A DNA stretch of 64,000 nucleotides from Saccharopolyspora elongata. GTDB lineage: Bacteria; Actinomycetota; Actinomycetes; Mycobacteriales; Pseudonocardiaceae. The stretch covers positions 1 through 64,000 of the forward strand of contig NZ_SMKW01000047.1 of NCBI RefSeq assembly GCF_004348985.1, read 5' to 3'. Positions 34,101 through 43,175 of this stretch are shown piece after piece. The first letter of the stretch is position 1. Every line of letters starts with the position of its first letter. Below the pieces are notes generated by a model, which saw nothing but the letters and a program-made list of their open reading frames with translations, searched no databases and was not told where the DNA came from. A program made the position numbers and the translations under genes.

Positions 34101-34892
34101 GTGCTGCTGCGACCGGCCTACCTGCCACCAGCGTCAAAGGCGCCGAGATCGACCGGTGGTACCGGTCTGATCCACGTACCCGATCTGCACGACCCGTCGG
34201 TAGCCAGCGTGCCGATGGACGGCTGCATCATCGCCCACCCGTACGGTTCCGACGAGGTGCTGACCGAGCTGCTGCACCGGGGAATCCCGGTGGTCACCAT
34301 CGAGGAGGACCCGGAACGGCCCGAGTTCACCTGGGCGGTCCGGCTCGACTACACCACCGCGGTCTCAGCCCTGCTGGACCACCTCCGCGATCAAGGCGCA
34401 CGCGATGTCGTGCTGCTCACCGGAACCGAGGACAACGCGTGGAACCGGCGCACCCGGGAGACCTACCTCGCCTGGAGCCAACGGAACGGCCGTGCAGCGC
34501 GCACCGACCTGCTCAGCGAAGGTCTCAACACCGATGACGCGGCGGCGGTGTTCCGCCCGCTCCTCGCGAGTTCCGAACGGCCCGACGCGGTGGTAGTCGC
34601 CACCAGCGACTTCGCCGCGATCGCCGCAGAGGTCGCCGCGGCCCAGAAACTCCGGGTGCCGCACGACCTGATGATCGCCTCCCTGACCGACTCCGAGCAT
34701 TCGCGGGTCTCCGCTCCGCCGATCACCGCGATGGACCTCAAGCACGAAGGACTCGCGAAGCGCGCCGTCGAGCTCATGCTCGCCAGGCTCGCCGGCGCCG
34801 AGACACCTGCCGAAGCCGCCGTCCTCTCCCCCACCCTGCGTCTTCGTCAGTCGACGCAGCGAAGGCCCCGAGATGCCCGCCCGCGGCGCTGA
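34101..34892 (+). pseudogene. LacI-family regulator lacking its DNA-binding domain
   Basis: The 263-residue frame matches only the periplasmic-binding-like effector domain: MDGCIIAHPYGSDEVLTELL, PVVTIEEDPERPEFTWAVRL, HLRDQGARDVVLLTG and ITAMDLKHEGLAKRAVELML. The N-terminal HTH and hinge (about 60-70 residues) are absent, and the preceding 180 bp have no such sequence in any frame. The domain order is otherwise intact to the C-terminus, so it is probably a 5'-truncated gene. Confidence 0.75.
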
Positions 34893-34897
34893 TCCGG

Positions 34898-35200
34898 TCA
34901 AGCCAAGCCGATCACCTTGGGAACGAAGAGGATCGCGACGTAGTAGGCCATGAACTGCACGCCCGCGTGCATTCCGTACAGGCGGTTGGCAACGCCGGCG
35001 ACCATCGCGATCAGCAGCGTGGCCACTACGCCGAAGGCGCCGCCTTCATACCAGGAGATCACCACGATCAGGCCGGCGAAGGCACCGATCAGCGCTTCGT
35101 GGCTGACTTTCCGCATGACCCACAGGCTTGCCGCACGGGCGAAGTTCATGCTCAACGGGTAGGCCACGATCGCGGCGAGCGCCACGCCGACCAGGCCGGT
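34898..35200 (-). pseudogene. C-terminal fragment of a polytopic membrane protein
   Basis: About 100 residues with three to four hydrophobic helices (IVAYPLSMNFARAASLW, ALIGAFAGLIVVISWYEGGA, VVATLLIAMVAGVANRLYG, FMAYYVAILFVPKVIGLA). The upstream sequence in the same frame is unrelated low-complexity, so the N-terminal part is lost. The look is that of a TctA-type carboxylate permease end, but that assignment is weak. It is convergent with the headless LacI gene, 5 bp apart. Confidence 0.5.
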
Positions 35201-35801
35201 CGGTTGTTGAGGCCTGGATGAGGCGCCACTCCGTGCCCGCTGCGGAGGGCTGCCAGAACGCCGATCGCGGCGCACCGGCGGACCCGCGCGCTGAGGCTGC
35301 CACGCGTCACAGCCATCCCGGCGCCCGTCACCTAGCTCCGAATTCGGATTTACATATCCGCCAATGTTCTTAGTTGTCAACCAGAACAAAACGACTGTTG
35401 CCGTCTTAGTCGAACGCTGCTTTACTTCAGGCAGGACCGGAGCCCGATCGACCCTCGCGTCGATCCAACTCGTCGTGGGCGCGGCATCGAGATCAGCCAA
35501 CCCGAGGATCGCCGTTTCCACGGTGTCGTTCAGGAGGACCCGGCATTGGCCGTTCAGCACAACCCGCATGTCACCACCACCGGAGGCACCCGCGCGCGGC
35601 AGCAACGCCGCGCCTGGGCTGGTGGTCGCACTGCTGGGAAGAGAACTGCCGTCTGCACTACCGGCGCGCCCGTGCATCGGCGATGTGGGCCGGCACCCCA
35701 GCCGCCACCGGCAGTGGTCGGCGGATCAGCTGCTCACCGGCTAGCAGCTGATGACCCGGTCGGAGATCGACAACAGCACCGACGAGAAGAGGAGAACCGC
35801 C
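35201..35801. other. Intergenic stretch without a supported gene
   Basis: About 600 bp. One minus-strand frame (RVVLNGQCRVLLNDTVETAI and onward) looks protein-like but has no recognisable domain, start or ribosome site. The promoter for the TauD-type gene should lie at its end. Confidence 0.35.
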
Positions 35802-36680
35802 GTGGAACTCGAACTCATCCGAGGTGGCGTCCGCGAACTGAACAGGACAAGAACCGGCAAGCCGTACACGCGGTTCGAGGTGCGTCCCTCCACACCGGTG
35901 ATCGGCGCAGAACTCCGAGGAGTTGATCTCGCTGCCGAGCTCGATGGCGAACTACGCGCCGAACTGCGGCGAGCCTTGCTGGAGTTCAAGGTGATCTTCT
36001 TCCGCGACCAGGAGATCACCTCGACGCGCCAACTCGAGATCGCCCGCATCTGGGGCGAGCCGGAGGCGAACCCGTTCTTCCCCACCGGCGACGAGGTCAA
36101 CATCTCCCGGCTGGCCAAGGACGGCCAGATGTTCGGAATGGAGAACGTCTGGCATTCAGACCACTCGTTCCTGGCCAAGCCGGCCCGCGGCGCCGTCTTG
36201 CGCGCAGCGGAAGTGCCCGCCAACGCGGGGGACACGATGTGGGCCGACATGGCGGCCGCGTACGACAACCTCCCGGAAGACGTGCGGACCCTCATCCACG
36301 GGCTGGAAGCAGAGCACGACTGGATCTCCACCTGGGGCCGGATCCTCCCGGACGACAAGCGGGATGCGCTCCGCGAGGAGCTTCCGACGGTCGTGCACCC
36401 GGTGGTCAAGGTCCATCCCGAAACAGGTCGCCGCACCCTCTACGTGAACGAGCCGTTCACCGTCAGCATCCTGGGAATACCCGAGGCCGAGGGGCAAGCC
36501 CTCCTGGAGTACCTGCGCCTCCAGGCGCGAGTACCCGAGTACCAGGTGAGGTTCCGGTGGGCACCTGGTTCGGTTGCGATCTGGGACAACTGGGCCGTCC
36601 AGCACTACGCGATCAACGACTACTACCCGAGCCGCAGGGTCATGGAGAGAGTGGCGATTGCGGGTGACGGCTGGGACTGA
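35802..36680 (+). CDS. TauD/TfdA-family Fe(II)/2-oxoglutarate dioxygenase
   Basis: 292 residues. The iron triad is visible: ENVWHSDHSF (H-x-D) and WAVQHYAINDY (distal His), with the 2-oxoglutarate Arg in PSRRVMERVAI. Members hydroxylate carboxylates, sulfonates or ethers with O2 and 2-oxoglutarate. The GTG at 35802 is preferred because AGAGGAGAA lies just upstream; the frame reaches 35751. It precedes the acyl-CoA ligase by 172 bp and may open the pathway of this acyl-CoA region. The substrate cannot be read from sequence. Confidence 0.85.
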   Translation: MELELIRGGVRELNRTRTGKPYTRFEVRPSTPVIGAELRGVDLAAELDGELRAELRRALLEFKVIFFRDQEITSTRQLEIARIWGEPEANPFFPTGDEVNISRLAKDGQMFGMENVWHSDHSFLAKPARGAVLRAAEVPANAGDTMWADMAAAYDNLPEDVRTLIHGLEAEHDWISTWGRILPDDKRDALREELPTVVHPVVKVHPETGRRTLYVNEPFTVSILGIPEAEGQALLEYLRLQARVPEYQVRFRWAPGSVAIWDNWAVQHYAINDYYPSRRVMERVAIAGDGWD

Positions 36681-36852
36681 TCACCCCTCCGATCACCGAG
36701 AGGTCCGGAACATACGGCGTCTGACGCCGATTTCCCGTTGGACGCTACGAGCATCCCGCCTCCGGCAAGTCACACCGGAAGCACGTCGTTGCTTCGGCAG
36801 ACCACGAAGTCCGCCACGCCTCTGGCGGACAGCCGTCCCGAAAGGTAGCGCG

Positions 36853-38427
36853 ATGACCCCAAAACCCGATTCGACCGGGTTCTTCCGCCATGCCGACTCA
36901 CACCGCCACCGCACAGCCTTGATCCTCTCCGATGACACCGAGATCAGCTATGGCGCACTGCTCGATCGGGTGCACCGGATCTCTCGCGTCCTCCGGCAGG
37001 AGGGCCTGCGGCGTGGCGACGGCGTGGCCGCCGTGCTGCCCAACGTTCCCGACTACCTCGCACTCCAATTGGCCGCCGACCAGCTCGGCCTCTACTTCAC
37101 ACCGGTCAACCGGCACCTGACGGCAGGGAAGGTCGGCTACGTCCTGAGCGACTCCGGCGCCGCCGTCGTGGTCACGGCCCCGAGGTTCGCCGGGGTAACG
37201 GCAGAAGCGGCCGATCTCGCCGGAATGGCAGGGGAAACTCGTCTGTGCTTCGGCCCCGCCACGGGGTTCATCGACCTCGACGCACGGGCTTCGGCCAGTC
37301 CGCCCACCGCACCCGAGGAACGCAGCGCGGGTGCTGTCCAGTTCTACAGCTCGGGCACCACCGGCAAACCCAAGGGGATCAAGCGGCCTCTGCCGGATGG
37401 AGCCCCGGAGAACGTCTACGCGCAGATCGTGCGCAACCGGAGCGAGCAGTTCGGACTGCGCGTCGGGGACGAAGTTTCCCTGGCCGTCGCCCCGCTGTAC
37501 CACTCGGCCCCGAACATGACCGCGATCTCCTCGCTCCACATGGGACACGTGGTCGTGCTGGCCGAACGGTTCGACGCCGAGAAGACGCTGCAGCTCATCG
37601 AGAAGCACGGGGTCACCACCGGGTTCGTGGTGCCGACCATGTTCCACCGCATGCTCGCGCTTCCGGAGGAGGTCCGGCGCTCGTACGACCTTTCGTCCCT
37701 GCGCGTCCTCACCCATTCCGGAGCGTCCTGCCCGATCGAGGTCAAACAGGCCGTGCTGGACTGGCTCGGCCCGGTCCTCTACGAGTACTACGGCGCCACC
37801 GAGACCGGTGCAGCCGTTCTCTGCACACCTCAAGAATGGCGCGAACACCCCGGGACGGTCGGACGTGTGGTTCCGGGGTACGACGTGAAGATCCTCGACG
37901 AACACGGCGAAGAGCAACCTCCCGGGGCCGCTGGCGAGATCTACATCAAGGGCGGTCCCTCGTTCGCCTACCGCGGCAAGGAGGCCGAGACCGCGCACCA
38001 ATGGCGGGGCGAGCATTTCGCACCCGGCGACGTGGGATATTTCGACGACGCCGGTTGGCTGTACATGTGCGACCGGCGCACCGACCTGATCATCTCCGGC
38101 GGCGTCAACATCTACCCCGCCGAGATCGAAGCCGTCCTGCTCAGCCACCCCGCGGTCGCCGATGCCGGGGTGATCGGCATCCCGGATCCCGAATGGGGGC
38201 ATCGCGTGGTGGCGGTCGTCGAGCCCAAGGACGACGCGGGACGAACGCGGCTCGCGGCGGAGTTGGTTGATCACTGCAGGAAGCACCTGGCGGGCTTCAA
38301 GAACCCCGGCCGCATCGAATTCGCCCCGCTGCCGCGCACTCCCACCGGCAAGCTCAGCCGATCCCGCCTGCGCGAGGCGTACCTGGCCAATGCCGCCGGG
38401 TCCACCGCGACCCCGCCGGACTCGTGA
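36853..38427 (+). CDS. Acyl-CoA synthetase (AMP-forming)
   Basis: 524 residues, ANL family. FYSSGTTGKPKGIKRPL (phosphate-binding loop), YEYYGATETGAAVLC (adenine motif), HFAPGDVGYFDDAGWLYMCD with RRTDLIISGGVNIYPAEIE (hinge) and RTPTGKLSRSRLRE (catalytic Lys) are all intact. ATG at 36853 with an AAAGG site. Its stop overlaps a short crotonase remnant. Together with the racemase downstream it points to activation of a branched or short-chain acid. Confidence 0.9.
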   Translation: MTPKPDSTGFFRHADSHRHRTALILSDDTEISYGALLDRVHRISRVLRQEGLRRGDGVAAVLPNVPDYLALQLAADQLGLYFTPVNRHLTAGKVGYVLSDSGAAVVVTAPRFAGVTAEAADLAGMAGETRLCFGPATGFIDLDARASASPPTAPEERSAGAVQFYSSGTTGKPKGIKRPLPDGAPENVYAQIVRNRSEQFGLRVGDEVSLAVAPLYHSAPNMTAISSLHMGHVVVLAERFDAEKTLQLIEKHGVTTGFVVPTMFHRMLALPEEVRRSYDLSSLRVLTHSGASCPIEVKQAVLDWLGPVLYEYYGATETGAAVLCTPQEWREHPGTVGRVVPGYDVKILDEHGEEQPPGAAGEIYIKGGPSFAYRGKEAETAHQWRGEHFAPGDVGYFDDAGWLYMCDRRTDLIISGGVNIYPAEIEAVLLSHPAVADAGVIGIPDPEWGHRVVAVVEPKDDAGRTRLAAELVDHCRKHLAGFKNPGRIEFAPLPRTPTGKLSRSRLREAYLANAAGSTATPPDS

Positions 38428-38522
38428 CCGAAATCGCGAAACCGGTGTTCGAATCCGAAGACGCCAAGGAAGGTGCCCGTCCCTTCGCCGAGAAGCGGGC
38501 ACCGATCTGGACTGGAAGGTGA
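38424..38522 (+). pseudogene. Enoyl-CoA hydratase (crotonase) C-terminal remnant
   Basis: The 32 codons read PVFESEDAKEGARPFAEKRA followed by PIWTGR, the hallmark C-terminus of actinobacterial enoyl-CoA hydratases (SEDAxEGxxAFxEKRxPxWxGR). It starts with a GTG overlapping the ligase TGA and ends 6 bp before the racemase start. The catalytic body of the crotonase has been deleted between ligase and racemase, leaving the tail. Confidence 0.8.
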
Positions 38523-38528
38523 ACTGAC

Positions 38529-39665
38529 GTGACCGAAGCACGAGGACCGCTCGCGGGTATCCGGGTCCTGGAACTCGGCGGGATCGGGCCGGGCCCGTTC
38601 TGCGGCATGATGCTCGGCGACATGGGCGCCGACGTCATCCGCATCGACCGCCCCGGCAGCCCGGCCCACCCCGTGCTGCAGCGCAACCGCCGTTCGCTGG
38701 CGATCAACCTCAAAGACCCGCAGGGTGCTGCGGCGGTGCGAAAACTGGCCGCGACCTGCGACGCCGTGCTGGAAGGCTTCCGCCCCGGCGTGGCCGAACG
38801 CCTCGGACTCGGCCCCGACGACCTGCTGGCGGTCAACCCGGCGCTGGTCTACGGGCGCATGACCGGCTGGGGCCAGGACGGGCCGCTGGCCCAGATGCCC
38901 GGGCACGACATCAACTACATCGCCATCGCCGGAGCCTTGCACGCCATCGGCGGGCCCGAGGACCCGGTGCCGCCGCTGAACCTCATCGGAGACTTCGGCG
39001 GCGGCGGAATGCTGTTGGCCTACGGGCTGGCCTGCGCGATGCTGCGGGCGAAGATCAGCGGAACCGGTCAGGTCGTCGACGCCGCCATGGTGGACGGCAC
39101 CGCCGCCCTGCTAGCCATGACCTACGGGTTCCTCGGCGCCGGCGCCTGGCAAGACCGCCGAGCCGTGAACCGGCTCGACGGCGGCGCACCGTACTACCGC
39201 GTCTACCGCTGCGCCGATGGCAAGCACATGGCCGTCGGCTGCGTCGAACCCCAGTTCTTCGCCGCGTTCCTGCAGATCCTCGGACTCAGCGACGACCCGG
39301 ACTTCGCCGCCCAGAACGACGAAGCAGCCTGGCCGACCATGCATCGCCGGTTGGAGGAGATCTTCACCGCCAAGCCCCGTGACGAGTGGGCGGAACTGTT
39401 CACCGGGACCGACGCCTGCACCACACCGGTGCTGTCCCTGCACGAAGCCCCCGAACATCCGCACAACGCCGTCCGCAGCACCTACCGAACCGCCGACGGC
39501 ATCGTGCAGCCCATGCCCGCACCTCGCTTCGGCACCACACCATCCGCCGTGCCTCGCCCGGCACCGCAACCCGGCCAGAACACCCGCAAGGTGCTCGCCG
39601 ATGCGGGACTCCCCGACCACGAGATCGAAAACCTGATCAACACCGGCGTGGCGACCGAGGTTTGA
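38529..39665 (+). CDS. Alpha-methylacyl-CoA racemase (CoA-transferase family III)
   Basis: 378 residues. The opening GIRVLELGGIGPGPFCGMML and GADVIRIDRPG are typical. The catalytic His-Asp pair of alpha-methylacyl-CoA racemases is present in MPGHDINYIAIAG and NLIGDFGGGGMLLAYG, with the conserved Glu in VGCVEPQFFAAF. This points to racemisation of 2-methyl-branched acyl-CoA rather than CoA transfer. GTG start with a GAAGG site. It supplies the stereoisomer an acyl-CoA dehydrogenase can use; one is encoded at 43.2 kb. Confidence 0.9.
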   Translation: MTEARGPLAGIRVLELGGIGPGPFCGMMLGDMGADVIRIDRPGSPAHPVLQRNRRSLAINLKDPQGAAAVRKLAATCDAVLEGFRPGVAERLGLGPDDLLAVNPALVYGRMTGWGQDGPLAQMPGHDINYIAIAGALHAIGGPEDPVPPLNLIGDFGGGGMLLAYGLACAMLRAKISGTGQVVDAAMVDGTAALLAMTYGFLGAGAWQDRRAVNRLDGGAPYYRVYRCADGKHMAVGCVEPQFFAAFLQILGLSDDPDFAAQNDEAAWPTMHRRLEEIFTAKPRDEWAELFTGTDACTTPVLSLHEAPEHPHNAVRSTYRTADGIVQPMPAPRFGTTPSAVPRPAPQPGQNTRKVLADAGLPDHEIENLINTGVATEV

Positions 39666-39836
39666 GGCCCGCGACCATGACGGCGGGGTGCGCGAGTGCG
39701 GCGAACCGTGCTCGCGCACCCGTCCCGGTCGCCAGATCACCTGGCCGGTTCCCGCAGCCGAATGCGAATCGCCGGGGTCGCCCCGGGCGCGTCGAGCCCC
39801 GCGGCTGAACCGCGCGCACAGCGCTGGCGCCGGAGT

Positions 39837-41015
39837 TCAGATCTCCGCGCGCAAGATCGCGCTGGCGACGGCCGTGAGGTTGGCGTAGAACCCCGGACGG
39901 CGGACGAGGCTCTGGTTCGAGTTCAGGTGGTTGATCACGTTGATCGCCGCTCTGACCAGTGCACGTGCGGTGGCGGAGGAGAGTTCCGGCCGGCTGGCCA
40001 TCAGCAGCGAAACCCATTCCTGCACGTACTCGAGCTGGTTGCGCCGGCTCTCCGGCAACGTGCCCACCTCGGTGACCAGGACCGAGACCAGGTACGGCTG
40101 CGACCTGCAGAGGGCGATGTAGGACTCCACAACGCGGTCGAGCGCTGCGGCCTCGGTCGCGCTCGAACTCAACGCGGCGTGCAGATCCAGCCAGAGCGCG
40201 TGGCTCGCTCGCGCCAGCACCGCCACGAGGATGTCGGCCTTGTTGGCGAAGTGGGTGTAGAGGCTGGGACCGCTGACGTCCGCCGCAGCCCCGATGTCGG
40301 CCAGGCTGGTGTTCTGGAACCCGCGCTCACCGAACAACCGCACGGCTGCCGCTAGCAGCTTCTCCCGTTTGGACGCCGGCTTGAACCCGCGCGCGGGCGA
40401 CTTCTCCGCGGCCGAACCGGGTCGGAGTTCCACACCGGCGGCGGCGCGGCACCCGGCCAGCAGGCAATTGCCGTAATCCTTGGTCGACAGGCCTCTGATG
40501 TGACCGCTGGTGCTGGCCAGAACCGACTGCATCGCACAGGCCAGCAGCACCGCGTCGTCCTCGGTGAGTTCCGGCCTGTCCTTCCGGAGAGCATCGCGGT
40601 AGATCCGGTTCACCCGGCGCGACCGAACGGCCAGCTGCTTGCGGTCCGACTCGGAGAGGTGCCGAGCTTCCCTGGACCACAGCACACCGATGGTCGGCAT
40701 TTCAGCCGCGGTCCTCGCCCGCTCCTGCAGGATTCCGTCCAGCGAACCAGAGTCGCCGCTCGCCGCGTCGAGCCGGTCGAAGAAGTTCAGCAGGGTCGCG
40801 TTGAGCAGCTCGTCCTTGCCCTTGAAGTGCCGGTACAGAGCGCCGGCGGTGATACCCACCTCGCTCGCGATCCGGTTCATGGTCACGTTGTGGAACCCGT
40901 GCTCGGCGAAGAGCAGACCGGCGGTCCACAAGATCTGCTGCTTCCGGTCCCGCGGGCGCTGGCGAGCACCACCGTGCGAGCCATCCCGCTCCACAGCCAC
41001 CGCGTCCTGCCCCAC
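39837..41015 (-). CDS. Tandem TetR regulator with two HTH domains
   Basis: 392 residues, about twice normal TetR length, with two complete TetR units in one chain. The first HTH (about 25-70) includes TMNRIASEVGITAGALYRHF; the second (about 218-265) includes SLADIGAAADVSGPSLYTHF. Each is followed by a helical ligand domain. Such a fusion behaves like a covalent dimer and could bind long operators. A perfect 30-bp palindrome lies 26 bp upstream of the GTG start. It probably controls the acyl-CoA genes around it. Confidence 0.88.
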   Translation of the reverse strand: MGQDAVAVERDGSHGGARQRPRDRKQQILWTAGLLFAEHGFHNVTMNRIASEVGITAGALYRHFKGKDELLNATLLNFFDRLDAASGDSGSLDGILQERARTAAEMPTIGVLWSREARHLSESDRKQLAVRSRRVNRIYRDALRKDRPELTEDDAVLLACAMQSVLASTSGHIRGLSTKDYGNCLLAGCRAAAGVELRPGSAAEKSPARGFKPASKREKLLAAAVRLFGERGFQNTSLADIGAAADVSGPSLYTHFANKADILVAVLARASHALWLDLHAALSSSATEAAALDRVVESYIALCRSQPYLVSVLVTEVGTLPESRRNQLEYVQEWVSLLMASRPELSSATARALVRAAINVINHLNSNQSLVRRPGFYANLTAVASAILRAEI

Positions 41016-41040
41016 AGGTCAATCCTCCACGTGCGCATGA

Positions 41041-41070
41041 CTAAGGTGACGACGGCCGTCGTCACCTTAG
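41041..41070. promoter_or_regulatory. Perfect 30-bp palindrome upstream of the tandem TetR
   Basis: The 15-bp arm CTAAGGTGACGACGG (41041-41055) is followed directly by its exact complement (41056-41070). It lies 26 bp upstream of the tandem TetR start, the expected place for an autoregulatory operator. CTAAGTAAA at 41083-41091 recurs in inverse form (TTTACTTAG) at 42980-42988 in the thioesterase/dehydrogenase gap. Confidence 0.75.
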
Positions 41071-41143
41071 CCACTCTACACTCTAAGTAAATGTAAATTA
41101 ACCAGACACGCAGTTCCAGGTGGGCAACCTCCGGAAGGGCACG

Positions 41144-41362
41144 TCAGCGGCTGATCCGCGCAAGCGACGACGAGACATGAACTCGCTTGCCATTTTTGTA
41201 AATCTCAAATAAAAGATTGATCACATCGGCGACGTTTCGCAGGAAGACGTGCGATCCGCCCATCACGCACTGGTTGTTCCAGGCGGCCAACGCGGCCAAG
41301 TGGAACAGCGGAGCGACGTGCAGGGCTCGACCTCCGCGCCGGGAGCTCTGATGTCTTGACAT
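41144..41362 (-). pseudogene. Acyl-CoA synthetase internal fragment
   Basis: A 72-residue frame contains ALHVAPLFHLAALAAWNNQC followed by VMGGSHVFLRNV, the conserved PLFH region of AMP-forming acyl-CoA ligases. No other part of the enzyme is nearby, so it is a remnant. Confidence 0.65.
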
Positions 41363-41515
41363 TTACTTCTACCCAGGAACCATGGGCAAGTCAACACTTT
41401 AGTTCGCCATCAGACTGACTTCACGTTCACTTCAGGGCCTCGCCAAGGTGCGTCTCCTGGTCTAGCCTGAACCGGCGTTCACCCAAAGTTCCACAGCGGG
41501 AGGAGAGCAGCGCAC

Positions 41516-42020
41516 ATGCAACGCGACGTGTTCACCGAGGACCACGAAGCGGTCCGGGAGACCATCCGGGCACGCGGTCGGGCGCAAGCTCGACAAGATC
41601 GGCATGCTCGCCTCCGACACCGCCGAACTCTCGTTCACCGACGTCGAGGTGCCCGTGGAGAACCTCCTCGGCGAGGAAGGCAATGCCTTCTACTACCTGT
41701 CCGACAACCTGGTGCAAGAACGCCTGATCATCGCCATCGGCGCCTGCGCCAGCGAGATCGAGGCAGCCCAAGCGATGGTCGACCGGGCCATGAACCTCCA
41801 CGACAAGGACGAGCTGACCGCCGCCGACGCCGCCAAGCTGAAGCTCTTCGGCACCGAGATGGCCGGCCGCGTCATCGACAAGTGCCTCCAACTGCACGGC
41901 GACTACGGCTACATGCGGGATTACCCGATCGCCCGGCTCTACGCGGACACCCGCGTCTCGCGGATCTACGGCGGCACCAACGAAGTCCAGAAGACCGTGA
42001 TCGCCAAATCCCTCGGCCTG
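41516..42020 (+). pseudogene. Acyl-CoA dehydrogenase with large internal deletion
   Basis: The gene starts properly at ATG 41516 (QRDVFTEDHEAVRETIRA, the usual N-terminal helix) after GGGAGGAGAG. At about 41575 it jumps, out of frame, into the middle of the protein (GRKLDKIGMLASDTAELSFT), continuing to the C-terminal YGGTNEVQKTVIAKSLGL. Roughly the first half of the protein is missing, and the last codons read through into unrelated sequence to 42188. The C-terminal half alone cannot bind FAD. Confidence 0.85.
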
Positions 42021-42120
42021 CAGTCCACCCTCCGAGCGGGGGCCGGCTCTGCTCGGCGCGCGAGACGGCTTGCAACGCGCCGTGAGATGGCCCCCGCCGG
42101 GACAGGTTCGAGGCTGCCGG

Positions 42121-42960
42121 TCAGCTCTTCCGCTTGCGGATCAGCACCTCCTGGACGACCGATGCGACCAGCTCGCCGTTCTGGGTGAAGAACTGACCGC
42201 GTGTCAGACCGCGGGAAGACGCGTAGCTCGGACTGTCCATTGTGAACAACAACCAGGTATCGGCTCGGAAGGGACGGTGAAACCACACGGCATGGTCCAA
42301 CGACGCCATCCTGGGCGCGACAGGCGCGTCGCGGAAGGGCAGGTACGCGGTGGACGCCAATCGCACGTCCGAGGTGTAGGTCAGCGCGCAGGCGTGCACC
42401 AGCGGGTCGTCGGGAAGTTCACCGACCACGCGCACCCACATCTTCTGCTGCGGCCCCTGCCCGGTATCGAAGTCCTGGCGCGAGTCGGCAATCCGCCGGG
42501 TCTCCAACGCTCCCTGGAAGATCTGCCGCTCCGCCTCGTCCTCGGCGCTCCTTCCGGCGGCCGGACTGCCCGGCTGCGGCACCTCGGGCATGTCGACCTG
42601 GTGCTCCTCGCTGTCCTCGGACCGCTGGAACGAAGCGGACAGGCTGAAGATCGTCTCGCCGTCCTGCACGGCGACGACCCGGCGGGTGGTGAAGGAAGCG
42701 CCTTCACGAGTGCGATCCACTTGGTAGACGATCGGCCGATCAGTCCTTCCAGGACGGATGAAATACCCGTGCAGGGAATGCACTGCGCGCTCGACCGGCA
42801 CCGTCGACCCCGCTGCGATCAGCGACTGCGCCGCCACGTGTCCACCGAACGCCGTCAACGGGGCGCCCGGGTGACAAGTGCCCCGGTACAGGTTCTCCTC
42901 AACCCGTTCCAGCTCGATCAGCTTGGTGAACGGCGCCGCAGCATCAAGATCAGAAGTCAT
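42121..42960 (-). CDS. Acyl-CoA thioesterase II (TesB-type)
   Basis: 279 residues with the double hot-dog fold. LTAFGGHVAAQSLIAAG opens the first domain, and SLDHAVWFHRPFRADTWLLF carries the catalytic Asp of the second; SRGLTRGQFFTQNGELVASV supplies the Gln. It hydrolyses medium- or long-chain acyl-CoA to free acid. Divergent from the acyl-CoA dehydrogenase across 215 bp. It may relieve CoA trapping in the surrounding pathway. Confidence 0.9.
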   Translation of the reverse strand: MTSDLDAAAPFTKLIELERVEENLYRGTCHPGAPLTAFGGHVAAQSLIAAGSTVPVERAVHSLHGYFIRPGRTDRPIVYQVDRTREGASFTTRRVVAVQDGETIFSLSASFQRSEDSEEHQVDMPEVPQPGSPAAGRSAEDEAERQIFQGALETRRIADSRQDFDTGQGPQQKMWVRVVGELPDDPLVHACALTYTSDVRLASTAYLPFRDAPVAPRMASLDHAVWFHRPFRADTWLLFTMDSPSYASSRGLTRGQFFTQNGELVASVVQEVLIRKRKS

Positions 42961-43175
42961 ACATCTACCTTATCCGTCGTTTACTTAGTATCCTAAGACC
43001 ACGTTCCTCTTGCCGTGTTGATCACATTTCACCGATCGGTGATCGATCTACAGCTGATCCTCTACTTACGTTTCACGTCGCGGACCCGCTGCGACCGCCG
43101 TCAGAGACCTTCCCGAATGAGAGCAGGCCGCCCCTGGCCGAGCTCGACATCTCCATCGACACAAGGACGAAGAAC

